Origin: SZUA-584 sp041656035
Lineage (GTDB): Bacteria; Bacillota; Clostridia; Christensenellales; SZUA-584
Assembly: GCA_964586785.1 (NCBI GenBank)
Contig: CAZPHS010000021.1
Coordinates: 1 to 33,611 of the forward strand
Direction: 5' to 3'
DNA length: 33,611 nucleotides
The stretch's first letter is position 1. Every line of letters begins with the position of its first letter. A model generated the notes under the pieces. It was given only the letters and a program-made list of their open reading frames with translations, was not told the DNA's origin and did no database searches. The position numbers and the translations under genes are program-made. Positions 22,916 through 31,510 of the stretch are shown piece by piece.

Positions 22916-23998
22916 TTAATAAACAACAAGCTGAGTAAATAAATGTTTTGCCAGCAGTATTTCAGTCTTACTATCAATATTGTATCGATATATTCCGCGG
23001 GCATTGTTTTTATATGCAATATAATAAATATCGCCGCTTATAATTATAGGCTTGATTTTTGCGGATGCGTCTGTCATTAAAACATTCTCTATATCGTTTT
23101 CTATTTGTATCAAATCAACTGATTCTGATATATTATCATTTCTGCTTAAATATACCTTATTGTCCTCAACCCCGATAAGCTTAAATTCAAAAAGACCTTT
23201 TTCAGTATATATTCTTGTTGTTTCTTCAATACCTTCATCATTAAAAGGCTTATAATATACAACAATCATATCGGGAAATTCAGATAGGAAAAAGACTCCT
23301 TCTTTATCTATAACGTAATCAATTGCGTTTTTTATAAGCAACGTATCATTTGAGCCATCTTCCCTTATTCTATATAGATTATCGTTTCTGATATAATAAA
23401 GCCATTCATCATTATATTGAATATTAAAGCACTTGTTTTCTACCAATTCAGTATATTCTTGTCCATATAATGTCTTTCTTGATAATGCGTGATTCCACGT
23501 TGATATGCCAAATATATGACCGTTGCGTATAATGGTATCACTAAACCAACCGATAGTTTTTACCTTATTATTGTTAAGTTCATCGTTAAAATCAATAACA
23601 CCATTAACGCCAGCCAAATCTGATACGATAGTATCGTCTAAAACTAAAAATATATCTCCTATTCCAATAAAAGTGCTTTTATATTCGCCTTTTTCTTTAC
23701 GTATAGGTATTAAAACAGGCTCATTATTATTCAATGATAAATATATTTGATACTCGTTCGCTTCAGCAGGCTTCCCTTTGCTGATAAACAGTACAGTCTC
23801 GTTCTCGTTTAAATTATACGTCCCGATGATTTGTCCTGCATCACTTAAGTATGAGTATTCTTCAATTTCCGCGATGACGATTTTGCCTTCATTTTTAAGT
23901 TCATTTAATATTTCTTCGTTACTTTTTCGCACAGCGCAGCCACCGAAAATTAATGCAATACTTATTAAAACCATTACACACAAGCTTATCTTTTTCAT
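22916..23998 (-). CDS. AT-rich lipoprotein, unknown function
   Basis: 360 residues with lipobox FGGC (Cys21) and AAGGGTG before the ATG. The mature part has repeating short strand units with DGS-type turns (RIREDGSNDTLL, EGVFFLSEFPDMI, RGIYRYNIDSKTEILLAK), suggesting a beta-propeller-like surface protein such as the DUF5050-type family. I cannot confirm the family. It resembles in style the lipoprotein at 477-1820, and both are much more AT-rich than their neighbours. The frame ends about 30 bases from the PadR promoter; no terminator hairpin is obvious. Confidence 0.6.
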   Translation of the reverse strand: MKKISLCVMVLISIALIFGGCAVRKSNEEILNELKNEGKIVIAEIEEYSYLSDAGQIIGTYNLNENETVLFISKGKPAEANEYQIYLSLNNNEPVLIPIRKEKGEYKSTFIGIGDIFLVLDDTIVSDLAGVNGVIDFNDELNNNKVKTIGWFSDTIIRNGHIFGISTWNHALSRKTLYGQEYTELVENKCFNIQYNDEWLYYIRNDNLYRIREDGSNDTLLIKNAIDYVIDKEGVFFLSEFPDMIVVYYKPFNDEGIEETTRIYTEKGLFEFKLIGVEDNKVYLSRNDNISESVDLIQIENDIENVLMTDASAKIKPIIISGDIYYIAYKNNARGIYRYNIDSKTEILLAKHLFTQLVVY

Positions 23999-24036
23999 AG
24001 CTACACCCTTCTATTAAAGCTTATCATAACGCTTTT

Positions 24037-24426
24037 CTATCGCTTCGCTCCGCAATGCGGGCACCAGGAAAAGCTTGCGTCGATTCTCGCGCCGCAGTTT
24101 TGGCATTTATCATAAAATGACGAAAACCCGCCCATGCCGCCAAAACCTTCTTTTATTTTGTTAAGCCGCGAAAAGTCTATATCCGATGCATTCAGTAATA
24201 TATTCGCGTAATCCGCGTCCGCTTCGTATACGGCGCCGCAGCAGCGCGTTTTTATAAAGTATCGCTTGCTCCAGCGAAACGTCGGAATAAAGAAAACATG
24301 AAAATAGCTGTAGCTTAAAACAAGCTCCGCGCGCGTAAGCCTTCCGCAGCCGCCGCAGGTTATGGCTTCAAACTCGCGCAGCTTTTTTTGTTTAATGTCC
24401 GCTCCGAAAACGCCTATAAAAAACAT
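24037..24426 (-). CDS. zinc-ribbon protein
   Basis: 129 residues from the ATG at 24424-24426, with AGGAG eleven bases upstream. Two zinc-binding pairs: CGGCGRLT (with a second CC around RCCGAVYE) and CQNCGA...CPHCGAKR at the C-terminus, a zinc-ribbon tail. The middle has a conserved-looking VLSYSYFHVFFIPTFRWSK segment typical of the short zinc-ribbon proteins of Clostridia (MFFIGVFGAD start). Function unknown. A good promoter lies just upstream. Confidence 0.75.
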   Translation of the reverse strand: MFFIGVFGADIKQKKLREFEAITCGGCGRLTRAELVLSYSYFHVFFIPTFRWSKRYFIKTRCCGAVYEADADYANILLNASDIDFSRLNKIKEGFGGMGGFSSFYDKCQNCGARIDASFSWCPHCGAKR

Positions 24427-24442
24427 CCGCCACCCCACTCCT

Positions 24443-24470
24443 ATTATATTGCATTTTCTTTTCCGGTCAA
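24443..24470 (-). promoter_or_regulatory. promoter of the zinc-ribbon gene
   Basis: Minus strand TTGACC, a 16-base spacer and TATAAT. The start of transcription lies very close to the ribosome site. Confidence 0.6.
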
Positions 24471-24481
24471 TTCTTTAGAAC

Positions 24482-24507
24482 AAAAACTCCCGACTTATCA
24501 TCAGGAG
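24482..24507 (-). terminator. terminator of the coat-gene pair
   Basis: Minus strand CTCCTGA and TCGGGAG (one G-U pair) around a seven-base loop, followed by TTTTT, just downstream of the CotF-like gene. Confidence 0.7.
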
Positions 24508-24522
24508 CTTTACTTTTGCCTT

Positions 24523-24801
24523 TTAGCAGATTTCGTTTTGCATTGTTTTAAAGTTCTGTTTTGCCTGCTGCACTTCCTGGTCGCTCGCGTCCTTCGTCTG
24601 GTAATAACCCTTCTGGCGCATATGGTCAAAAACCTGGTACTGGTCTTGGCTGACCTGATTAAACTGATTCGTGAGAATCTTGCGCAAATTAGGGCACGAC
24701 GCTTCCTGTATAAACGTTGAGTACGCGGACATTAACTGTTTCTCCTGATTGAGAATATCGTTTAATAAATCTTTTTCCGACAAATTTGGCTGCTGATGCA
24801 T
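24523..24801 (-). CDS. spore coat protein, CotF-like
   Basis: 92 residues from the ATG at 24801, placed by AAGGAGGGGAG. It is a helical protein with LSEKDLLNDILNQEKQLMSAYSTFIQEA, NLRKILTNQFNQVSQDQYQVF and HMRQKGYYQTK, the coat-F family pattern (ferritin-like helices, Gln-rich). It lies 13 bases after a second coat-like gene, same strand. This supports a spore-forming or formerly spore-forming host, though CotF relatives also occur in non-sporulating Clostridia. Confidence 0.85.
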   Translation of the reverse strand: MHQQPNLSEKDLLNDILNQEKQLMSAYSTFIQEASCPNLRKILTNQFNQVSQDQYQVFDHMRQKGYYQTKDASDQEVQQAKQNFKTMQNEIC

Positions 24802-24814
24802 AATACTCCCCTCC

Positions 24815-25030
24815 TTATTTGTGTGTTTCAAGGTAACTCAACAGGTTGTTGAAATTATCCCTGTGGTGGCTGGCCATCTGCTGTACCGTGCTCTTTATAG
24901 CGGGATCGGTAAAATATCCGGCATATACGTCGCATTTTTTAGTCGCAAGCGCTTCGTGCTTAAGCTGGTCTTCGATAATCGATAAATTCTTTGATTCGAT
25001 TTCAGGCATGTTCCCTATATTTGTTTGCAT
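24815..25030 (-). CDS. small coat-F-like helical protein
   Basis: 71 residues, with GGGAGG before the ATG. NLSIIEDQLKHEALATKKCDVYAGYFTDPAIKSTVQQMASHHRDNF is a two-helix unit of the kind found beside CotF genes; LKHE and MASHHRDNF resemble the ferritin-like helices of spore coat proteins. It is cotranscribed with the CotF-like gene. A TTGACA lies upstream on this strand (about 25070) but without a clear -10, so a sporulation or other sigma factor is possible. Confidence 0.65.
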   Translation of the reverse strand: MQTNIGNMPEIESKNLSIIEDQLKHEALATKKCDVYAGYFTDPAIKSTVQQMASHHRDNFNNLLSYLETHK

Positions 25031-25113
25031 GTTATCCCTCCCAAGGTGTATTTAAATAATAGTCTGCACATGTCAAAAAAAAATATGCGCTTTATGTTTT
25101 GCGGAAATTCATT

Positions 25114-25119
25114 TATAAT
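25114..25119 (+). promoter_or_regulatory. -10 element of the recX cluster
   Basis: A perfect TATAAT with a poor -35 (TTTATG at 25091-25096, 17-base spacer). It predicts a transcription start at or within a few bases of the recX ATG. Confidence 0.4.
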
Positions 25120-25126
25120 TGAAAAT

Positions 25127-25750
25127 ATGGAAGAAAAACTGGTAATAAGCGCAATAGAGCCGCAGAAAAGAAAAAAAGACAGATATAATATATACGCGCA
25201 CGGAGAATACATAGCTTCGCTCGGCGCGCAGACACTTGTATCGTTCGGCATTGGCACTGGCGGCGCGATTGACGAAGAAACGCTTAACAGGGCTGTTTTG
25301 CAGGATAACGCGCAATACGCATTTGATATGGCCGCGTCTTTGCTCGCTCACAAAATGCGCACCCGAAGCGAGCTTTCACACAGGCTTGCCGAACGCGGAA
25401 TATGCGACGACGCTATATCGGCCGCGCTTGACAAGCTTGAAACTTACGGTTATATAAACGATGCGGCTTACGCGAAAGAATATGTGCAAAGCGCCGTATC
25501 CTCCGGCCGTTTAGGACGCCGCGCCGTGCAATACCGTTTGGGAAAGCTTGGGCTGCCGCGCGAAATAACAGAAGAAGCCATGGCTTTGTATACCGAGGAT
25601 GACGAAAAAGAAGCGGCGCAAAAACAGCTTAATCTATTATTATCAAGACACTCCGGTGAAGATAAAAAGCGCAAGGCGTTCGACGCTCTCGCGCGCCGGG
25701 GTTTCGACTTTGATATAATTAACTCTCTTCTTGCGGAATATGACCGATGA
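25127..25750 (+). CDS. recX: regulatory protein RecX
   Basis: Modulates RecA filaments. 207 residues from the ATG at 25127 (MEEKLVISAIEPQKRKKDRY); the longer frame extends upstream into the coat-gene promoter and has no ribosome site. RecX features: DRYNIYAHGEYIASL, three helical repeats (LLAHKMRTRSELSHRLAERG, IDKLETYGYINDAAYAKEYV-type, GLPREITEEAM and KAFDALARRGFD). TATAAT at 25114-25119 sits only eight bases before this ATG, so the mRNA may be leaderless. No recA nearby. First gene of a five-gene plus-strand cluster; its stop overlaps birA. Confidence 0.87.
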   Translation: MEEKLVISAIEPQKRKKDRYNIYAHGEYIASLGAQTLVSFGIGTGGAIDEETLNRAVLQDNAQYAFDMAASLLAHKMRTRSELSHRLAERGICDDAISAALDKLETYGYINDAAYAKEYVQSAVSSGRLGRRAVQYRLGKLGLPREITEEAMALYTEDDEKEAAQKQLNLLLSRHSGEDKKRKAFDALARRGFDFDIINSLLAEYDR

Positions 25751-26691
25751 AACATAATATATACTATACACTTGGCAATACGGAAGGTTTTGTATCCGGC
25801 GGACGTCTCGGCGCGGCTCTTGGCATAACGCGCGCGGCTTTATGGAAGCATATTAAGACGTTCGAGGCGGACGGCGCCGTAATAGAAAGCGTTACCGGCA
25901 AGGGCTACCGGCTTAAAAAGCCGCCGGTGATTCCGCGTCCGGAATACGTTAAGGCTCATTTAAAGCGTGATATGCCCGTGTATTATAAAGACAGCGTCTC
26001 ATCGACAAATGATATGGCAAAAGCGGCGGCGCGGGATTTATCCATAACAGAAGCGGTATTCATAGCGGGCGAGCAAACAGCGGGCAGGGGACGCAAAGGA
26101 CGAAGCTGGATATCCGCGCCCGGGCAGGGGTTATATATATCGATGCTTATACGCCCCAAGTTGAGCGCCGAGCGCGTATCCGGCATCACTCTTATGGCCG
26201 CCTTGGCTGTATGCGAGGCTATAGAGAACGCTTCAGACGAGAAAGCTTATATTAAATGGCCTAACGATATAATAATAAACGGCAAAAAAGCCGCGGGCAT
26301 ACTTACCGAAAGCATGCTCAGTCCGGACGGAGTGGATTACGCCGTATGCGGTATAGGCATAAACACAAACAAAAATATGCTTGATGAAGCCCTGCCGCAA
26401 ACCGCGGTTGCGCTTGAGGCAAACAACACACTTCTTGCCGCGGCGGTGATTGACCGCTTTTTCAGCTTATACGACACTTTTGTGAAAGAGGGCGTTTCGG
26501 CTTTTATGACCGGTTTTCGAAAACGCAACGCTGTAAAAGGCACGGTTACGCTTATCACCGCAACAGAAAACATTACGGGCGAGTTTATAGGCTACGATGA
26601 GCAGGGCGCTATAATAATAAGCAGCGGCGGCGTAAAGAAGCGTTTCGTCGCGGGAGAAATATCACTTCGGGGAGATAAGAATTATGTATAA
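25747..26691 (+). CDS. birA: biotin-[acetyl-CoA-carboxylase] ligase/biotin repressor
   Basis: Attaches biotin to its carrier protein and, as a repressor, controls biotin genes. 314 residues: an N-terminal winged-helix domain (about 1-60, GGRLGAALGITRAALWKHIK), then the ligase core with AGEQTAGRGRKGRSWISAPGQG (the conserved GRGR loop binding biotinyl-AMP), KWPNDIIINGKKAAGILTE (catalytic Lys) and CGIGINTN, and a small C-terminal SH3-like domain. This is the two-function class. The ATG overlaps the recX stop (ATGA). Confidence 0.96.
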   Translation: MKHNIYYTLGNTEGFVSGGRLGAALGITRAALWKHIKTFEADGAVIESVTGKGYRLKKPPVIPRPEYVKAHLKRDMPVYYKDSVSSTNDMAKAAARDLSITEAVFIAGEQTAGRGRKGRSWISAPGQGLYISMLIRPKLSAERVSGITLMAALAVCEAIENASDEKAYIKWPNDIIINGKKAAGILTESMLSPDGVDYAVCGIGINTNKNMLDEALPQTAVALEANNTLLAAAVIDRFFSLYDTFVKEGVSAFMTGFRKRNAVKGTVTLITATENITGEFIGYDEQGAIIISSGGVKKRFVAGEISLRGDKNYV

Positions 26692-27589
26692 CGGATGTTT
26701 AACCGATATTGACGGCATCCTTGCGGGGCATTATACCGATACCGAAAATAAAACGGGCTGCACCGTCGTATTGCTGGGCGACGGCGCGGTTACGGGCGTG
26801 GACGTTCGCGGCGGCGCTCCGGGCACTCGCGAAACAGATTTGCTTCGCCCGTGCAACGCGGTGCAGAACGCGCACGCGCTGCTTTTATGCGGAGGAAGCG
26901 CTTTCGGGCTGGCGGCAGCGGACGGGGTTATGCGCTGGCTTGAAGGGAGAGGCATAGGCCTTGACACCGGCTTTGCCCGCGTACCCATAGTTCCCGCCGC
27001 GGTGCTTTTTGATTTGGCCGCGGGCGGCGCAAAAGTGCGCCCGAACGCCGATTGGGGCTGCAAAGCCTGCGAGGCGGCTTGCGGCGCGGGCTTGGCGCAA
27101 GGCCGCGCAGGCGCAGGCGCAGGCGCCACGGTAGGCAAAGCCGGCGGGTTTAACCGCGCGTCAAATGGCGGCTTCGGTCGCGCGTCAATCGCTTTGCCCG
27201 GCGGCGTAATAGTAGCGGCGGGTTTCGCGGTAAACGCATACGGAGATGTTTTCGACCATGCCACGGGGCAAAAAATAAGCGGCATGGAGGGCGGCACGGT
27301 TTTTGACGAGCTTATGCAAGGCGGCGCAAAACAGTTTTTCGGGCAGAACACCACAATAGGCATAATAGGCACAAACGCCGCTCTTTCAAAGGAGCAGGCG
27401 AACAAACTGGCGTCCATGGGGCAGGACGGCATCGCGATGACGGTAAGGCCGGCGCACACAATGTTTGACGGAGACACGGTGTTCGCTTTCGGCACTGGCG
27501 CTGTATACGGCGATTTGAACGCAATACTCGCCGCCGGAGCGGAGGTGTCCGCGCGCGCCATAGTCAACGCTGTAAAGGAGCGGATATGA
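26684..27589 (+). CDS. P1-family (DmpA-like) peptidase
   Basis: 301 residues, overlapping birA by eight bases, with GGGGAGAT before the ATG. The DmpA fold: GHYTDTENKTGCTVVLL, VDVRGGAPGTRETDLL, NAHALLLCGGSAFGLAAADGV, and FGQNTTIGIIGTNAALSKEQA. In DmpA the chain cleaves itself after an Asn to expose an N-terminal Ser; here QN-TTIG would expose a Thr, also an N-terminal nucleophile. It is an aminopeptidase-like hydrolase; the substrate is unknown. Next to acpS and nnr it is a common Clostridia neighbour. Confidence 0.88.
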   Translation: MYNGCLTDIDGILAGHYTDTENKTGCTVVLLGDGAVTGVDVRGGAPGTRETDLLRPCNAVQNAHALLLCGGSAFGLAAADGVMRWLEGRGIGLDTGFARVPIVPAAVLFDLAAGGAKVRPNADWGCKACEAACGAGLAQGRAGAGAGATVGKAGGFNRASNGGFGRASIALPGGVIVAAGFAVNAYGDVFDHATGQKISGMEGGTVFDELMQGGAKQFFGQNTTIGIIGTNAALSKEQANKLASMGQDGIAMTVRPAHTMFDGDTVFAFGTGAVYGDLNAILAAGAEVSARAIVNAVKERI

Positions 27590-27957
27590 TAATCGGAACG
27601 GGAATAGACATAGTGGAAATAGAACGCATAAAAAAGCTGTCGCAAAACAACCGTTTTTTTACACGCGTTTTTTCCGCGGGCGAAATGTCGCTGTTTGAGG
27701 AATGCCGTTTTCGCATAGAAACCATAGCGGGGCGTTTCGCGTGCAAAGAGGCCGTGTTAAAGGCTTTGGGGCTTGGGCTGTGCGATATTCCTCTTACAAA
27801 CATAGAGATACTAAAAGAGCAAAGCGGCAAACCGGTTGCCGCTCTTTGCGGCGCCGCCTTAGACTACGCCAAATCGCTTGATATAAAACGTATACATATT
27901 TCTATTTCTCACGACGGCGGCTTGGCCATCGCGTTCGCCGTCGCGGAAGGAGACTGA
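27586..27957 (+). CDS. acpS: holo-[acyl-carrier-protein] synthase
   Basis: Transfers phosphopantetheine from CoA to acyl carrier protein. 123 residues, typical length: GTGIDIVEIERIKKL with the Mg-binding Asp, FSAGEM, GRFACKEAVLKALGLG (second Mg ligand Glu and CoA site), and HISISHDGGLAIAF at the C-terminus. AAAGGAG precedes the ATG, which overlaps the P1-peptidase stop. Its proximity to NAD(P)HX repair (nnr) is a classic bacterial linkage. Confidence 0.95.
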   Translation: MIIGTGIDIVEIERIKKLSQNNRFFTRVFSAGEMSLFEECRFRIETIAGRFACKEAVLKALGLGLCDIPLTNIEILKEQSGKPVAALCGAALDYAKSLDIKRIHISISHDGGLAIAFAVAEGD

Positions 27958-27959
27958 AA

Positions 27960-29489
27960 ATGATTCCGGTGCTTTTTAATGAGCAAATGCGCGAACTTGA
28001 TTTTCATATGTCAAAAAATCTTAACATACCTTCTCTGCTGCTTATGGAGAACGCGGCGTTCGGTTTAACCCGCGCCGCAATCAGCCGCCTTGGCGCCGAT
28101 AAAAAAGTGGTTGTTGTTTGCGGCGCAGGCAGCAACGGCGGCGACGGTTTTGCCGCCGCGCGGCAGCTTTCGTCCAAGGGCTGCCGAGTCCGCGTGCTGC
28201 TTGCGGGCAGCTTGCGGGCGCTTGAAGGCGACGCGGCTGTAAACGCCAAATCCTTTAACGGCAGTATTACGGAATTAACCGATAAAGAGACGGCAGAAAA
28301 GCATCTTGAGAATATTGCCGACGCTGTTGTGATAGACGCGCTTTTAGGCTCCGGCTTATCGCGTGATGTTACCGGTCTTTTGGCCTGTATAATATCTCTG
28401 CTCAACTCAAGCGGCGCGTACATAATAGCATGTGATATAGCCTCGGGCATAGACGCGGACACAGGCGCGGCGCGCGGCGTCGCCGTGAAGGCAAATGAGA
28501 CGGTAACCTTTCAGTACCCTAAACCCGGGCACTTTTTGTACCCCGGGCGGGCGCACACAGGTAAATTAACCGTTAAAGAAATAGGAGTCGCCGACGGCTT
28601 TCAGCTTGGAGAGATGTTTGCGCTAACCGATGATGTTACATTGCCAAGGCGCGGCGCCGACACCCACAAGGGCAGCTTCGGCAGGCTTGCCTGCGTCGTC
28701 GGCAGCCAGGGTATGTCCGGCGCGGGCATATTATGCGCGGTCGCGGCTATGCGCGCGGGGGCGGGTCTTACGACCGCCGGTATTCCCGCAAGCCTTCAGT
28801 CAGTATTTTCATCCTGCCTGCCGCAGAGCATGACATTCGCTCTCGAGGATTTTTCGGGCAGCCTTTCGGAAAACTGCTTGCCCGGACTAAAACGTCTGTT
28901 GGAGAACAAAACAGCTTTAGCGGCGGGCCCCGGGCTTTCAGTAGGCGGCGGCACAACAGCCGCGGTGCGTCATATGCTGCAAAACTACGATATCCGCAAG
29001 GTGTTCGACGCGGACGCGCTGAACATAATAGCGCGGGATACTTCGGTTTTACGCGGCGCTGTCGGCGATATTGTTTTAACGCCGCATATTGCCGAGTTTT
29101 CACGCCTTTGCGGCGCAAGCGCAGAGGAATTGCGGCAAAACTCTCTTAAAACCGCGCGGGAGTTCGCCAAGTCTTTCGGCGTAACTCTGCTGTTAAAAGG
29201 CCCCTCTACCATAGTTACAAACGGCACAAAAACCGCGTTCGTAACGTCGGGAACGGCAGGCATGGCGCGCGGCGGCAGCGGCGATATTTTAACGGGGGTT
29301 ATAGGCGGGCTGATGTGCGGCGGGTGCGAAGGCGGTATGGACGGTTTTAACGCCGCTATGCACGGCGCTTATATATGCGGCAAAGCCGGCGAATCGGCGG
29401 CGGAAGAACAAGGCGAGCTTTCGATGAGCGCAACGGATACGTTAAGACATATATCAAAAATAACAAAAGGTATGCTGCCCCCCGACTAA
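27960..29489 (+). CDS. nnr: bifunctional NAD(P)H-hydrate epimerase/dehydratase
   Basis: Repairs hydrated NAD(P)H. 509 residues: an N-terminal YjeF_N epimerase (about 1-215, GAGSNGGDGFAAARQL and DALLGSGLSRDVTG) fused to a C-terminal ribokinase-like dehydratase (about 225-505, GSFGRLACVVGSQGMSGAGI, FDADALNII, LTPHIAEFSRLCG, and GTAGMARGGSGDILTGVIGGL). AAGGAG precedes the ATG three bases after acpS. Last gene of this cluster. Confidence 0.95.
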   Translation: MIPVLFNEQMRELDFHMSKNLNIPSLLLMENAAFGLTRAAISRLGADKKVVVVCGAGSNGGDGFAAARQLSSKGCRVRVLLAGSLRALEGDAAVNAKSFNGSITELTDKETAEKHLENIADAVVIDALLGSGLSRDVTGLLACIISLLNSSGAYIIACDIASGIDADTGAARGVAVKANETVTFQYPKPGHFLYPGRAHTGKLTVKEIGVADGFQLGEMFALTDDVTLPRRGADTHKGSFGRLACVVGSQGMSGAGILCAVAAMRAGAGLTTAGIPASLQSVFSSCLPQSMTFALEDFSGSLSENCLPGLKRLLENKTALAAGPGLSVGGGTTAAVRHMLQNYDIRKVFDADALNIIARDTSVLRGAVGDIVLTPHIAEFSRLCGASAEELRQNSLKTAREFAKSFGVTLLLKGPSTIVTNGTKTAFVTSGTAGMARGGSGDILTGVIGGLMCGGCEGGMDGFNAAMHGAYICGKAGESAAEEQGELSMSATDTLRHISKITKGMLPPD

Positions 29490-29516
29490 AAAAGCGGATA
29501 AGTATTACATTTAACC

Positions 29517-29568
29517 CTGCAAACAACGGCGCGGTAATTTACGCGGAAAGTTTTATTGCAGTTTTTTT
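29517..29568 (+). terminator. terminator of the recX-nnr cluster
   Basis: CTGCAA (29517-29522) pairs with TTGCAG (29556-29561), enclosing a GC-rich inner stem (CGCG/CGCG near 29531-29546), and is followed by TTTTTTT. Its end touches the stop codon of the convergent E1-beta gene. Confidence 0.6.
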
Positions 29569-30550
29569 ATTCGTTTACAAGCTTATTTAATCTTTCAACA
29601 ACGCCGTCTTTATCCGGCACGGCGGCTTTTTCAAGCGTTTCGCAAAAAGGCACGGGCACGTTGGCGCCGCAATAGCGCATCACGGGCGCTTTTAAGCTGT
29701 AGAATGCATCGCTGCCGCAGATTGTGGCGGCAATCTCCCCGCCGAAGCCGCCTGTTTCACAGGCCTCATGAACGATAATAACGCGCCCCGTCTTTTTGGC
29801 GGAGTCTATAACCGTCCGCCTGTCAAGCGGCACCAATGTACGCAAATCTATTACCTCGGAGCTTATGCCGTATTCGGTTTTTGCCTGATTTGCCGCCTCA
29901 AGGCATACGGGCAGCATACGCCCATAAGAGATTATAGTCGCGTCGCCGCCTTCCCGGCAAACCTTTGCCTTGCCGAGGGGCACCGCGTATTCGCCTTCCG
30001 GCACTTGCCCCAAAACCCTGTAAAGCAGTTTCTGCTCGAGAAAAAGCACCGGGTTGTCGTCGCGTATGGCGGCGGTCAGCAAGCCCTTTGCGTCCGCGGG
30101 CGTTGATGGAATTACTATTTTTATTCCCGGCACATTCGCAAACCACGCCTCCGGACTTTGGCTGTGCTGCGCCGCGGCTCCCGTGCCGGACCCGGCGGCG
30201 GTGCGCACCACCATAGGCACCTTCGCTTTTCCCCCGAACATATACCGCGCTTTTGCCGCCTGGTTAACCAGTTGATCCATGGTTATTGTCAAAAAGTCGC
30301 TGAACATTATCTCGGCTATGGGGCGCATTCCCGTCATCGCGGCGCCCGCCGCGGCGCCCGCAATAACCGCCTCGGATATAGGCGTATCCTTTATCCGCGA
30401 CTCGCCGAATTCTTCTATCATACCGTCGGAAACGCCAAACGCGCCGCCGTAAACGCCGACGTCCTCTCCCATAAGAAAAACGCTTTTATCGCGCCGCATC
30501 TCCTGCGACATTGCTTCACGTATGGCCTGCGCGTATGTAATTTCTCTCAT
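29567..30550 (-). CDS. 2-oxo acid/acetoin dehydrogenase E1 beta subunit
   Basis: 327 residues: YAQAIREAMSQEMRRD, MGEDVGVYGGAFGVSDG, DTPISEAVIAGAAAGAAM, SDFLTITMDQLVNQAAK, HSQSPEAWFANVPGIKI and the C-terminal transketolase domain (LRTLVPLDRRTVIDSAKKTG). This is the beta chain of the TPP-dependent E1 (AcoB/PdhB type). AGGGGG precedes the ATG, twelve bases after E1 alpha. No E2 or E3 gene follows; the next gene is convergent, so partners must be elsewhere or the enzyme works without them. Confidence 0.92.
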   Translation of the reverse strand: MREITYAQAIREAMSQEMRRDKSVFLMGEDVGVYGGAFGVSDGMIEEFGESRIKDTPISEAVIAGAAAGAAMTGMRPIAEIMFSDFLTITMDQLVNQAAKARYMFGGKAKVPMVVRTAAGSGTGAAAQHSQSPEAWFANVPGIKIVIPSTPADAKGLLTAAIRDDNPVLFLEQKLLYRVLGQVPEGEYAVPLGKAKVCREGGDATIISYGRMLPVCLEAANQAKTEYGISSEVIDLRTLVPLDRRTVIDSAKKTGRVIIVHEACETGGFGGEIAATICGSDAFYSLKAPVMRYCGANVPVPFCETLEKAAVPDKDGVVERLNKLVNE

Positions 30551-30562
30551 GCTGTCCCCCTT

Positions 30563-31510
30563 TTAGGCGTAAACTCCGCAAAACAATGATTCTTTTTTGG
30601 GATACGGGCAATTTAACGAAAACTCCACCGCTTTGTCTATCTTTTCCGCGACGCCCGCTTTAACCGCTTCCATCTCGTCTTTGGTCGCCAGCATAGCGCT
30701 TATCATCTGCTCTTCCATTCTGACTATAGGGTCTTTCTTCCGCCATCGATTAATTTCTTCGGCATCACGGTAAGCCTCGTTGTCGCTTTTTGAATGACCG
30801 GATATGCGGTAAGTCTCGCATACCAAAAGCATAGGCCCGCCGCTGCGCACATATTTTTTCGCCTTTTCGGTTTCGCTGTAAACAAGGCAAGCGTCGTTGC
30901 CGTCAATCGTTTTCCCGGGCATACCGTAGCTTTGCGCGCGCACGTCCAAGCTTTTCACATTCATAGCGCGCCGCGTTTTCATGGACAGCCCGTATTCATT
31001 TGCCTCGCACACAAAAAGTACGGGAAGCCGCCATATTGACGCTAAGTTTAACGATTCATGGAATGCCCCCTGGTTTGTTGCGCCGTCGCCGAAAAAACAG
31101 ACAACTATTTTATCCTGCCGCCTCATCTTAACGGACAAAGCCGCCCCAACCGCTAAGGGTATTCCGCCTCCGACAACTCCGTTAGAGCCGTAATTGCCGT
31201 TGTCAAAATCCGCGATGTGCATGGAGCCGCCCTTGCCGCCGCTGCAGCCACTCTCTCTGCCGAAAAATTCCGCCATCATTTTGTTTATATCAATGCCTTT
31301 GGCTATACAATGCCCGTGTCCGCGGTGAGTACTGAAAATAATATCTTCTTTTTTTAGCGCGGCGCAAACTCCCGCGGCTATTGCTTCCTGCCCCACATAA
31401 AGATGCGTCGTGCCGTGAATATATCCTTTTGAAAACAACTCGGCTATTTTTTCTTCGAAACCGCGTATCAGCAGCATTTTTTCATACAGCCGCCCAGTAA
31501 TACAATCCAT
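30563..31510 (-). CDS. 2-oxo acid/acetoin dehydrogenase E1 alpha subunit
   Basis: 315 residues, AcoA/PdhA type. STHRGHGHCIAKG and CSGGKGGSMHIAD (phosphorylation-loop equivalents), GDGATNQGAFHESLNLAS starting at 141, and the end of the TPP motif at 169-171 reading EAN where relatives usually have ENN. The alpha subunit binds TPP and decarboxylates a 2-oxo acid or splits acetoin. AAGGAACGT precedes the ATG. It pairs with E1 beta twelve bases downstream. The absence of linked E2/E3 makes the substrate undecidable. Confidence 0.9.
   Translation of the reverse strand: MDCITGRLYEKMLLIRGFEEKIAELFSKGYIHGTTHLYVGQEAIAAGVCAALKKEDIIFSTHRGHGHCIAKGIDINKMMAEFFGRESGCSGGKGGSMHIADFDNGNYGSNGVVGGGIPLAVGAALSVKMRRQDKIVVCFFGDGATNQGAFHESLNLASIWRLPVLFVCEANEYGLSMKTRRAMNVKSLDVRAQSYGMPGKTIDGNDACLVYSETEKAKKYVRSGGPMLLVCETYRISGHSKSDNEAYRDAEEINRWRKKDPIVRMEEQMISAMLATKDEMEAVKAGVAEKIDKAVEFSLNCPYPKKESLFCGVYA

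Noticed and set aside
26731..27645. Long minus-strand frame (304 codons)
   Set aside because: It lies wholly across the P1 peptidase and part of acpS, has Pro/Ala/Ser-rich shadow composition and no ribosome site; an antisense echo of GC-rich codons.
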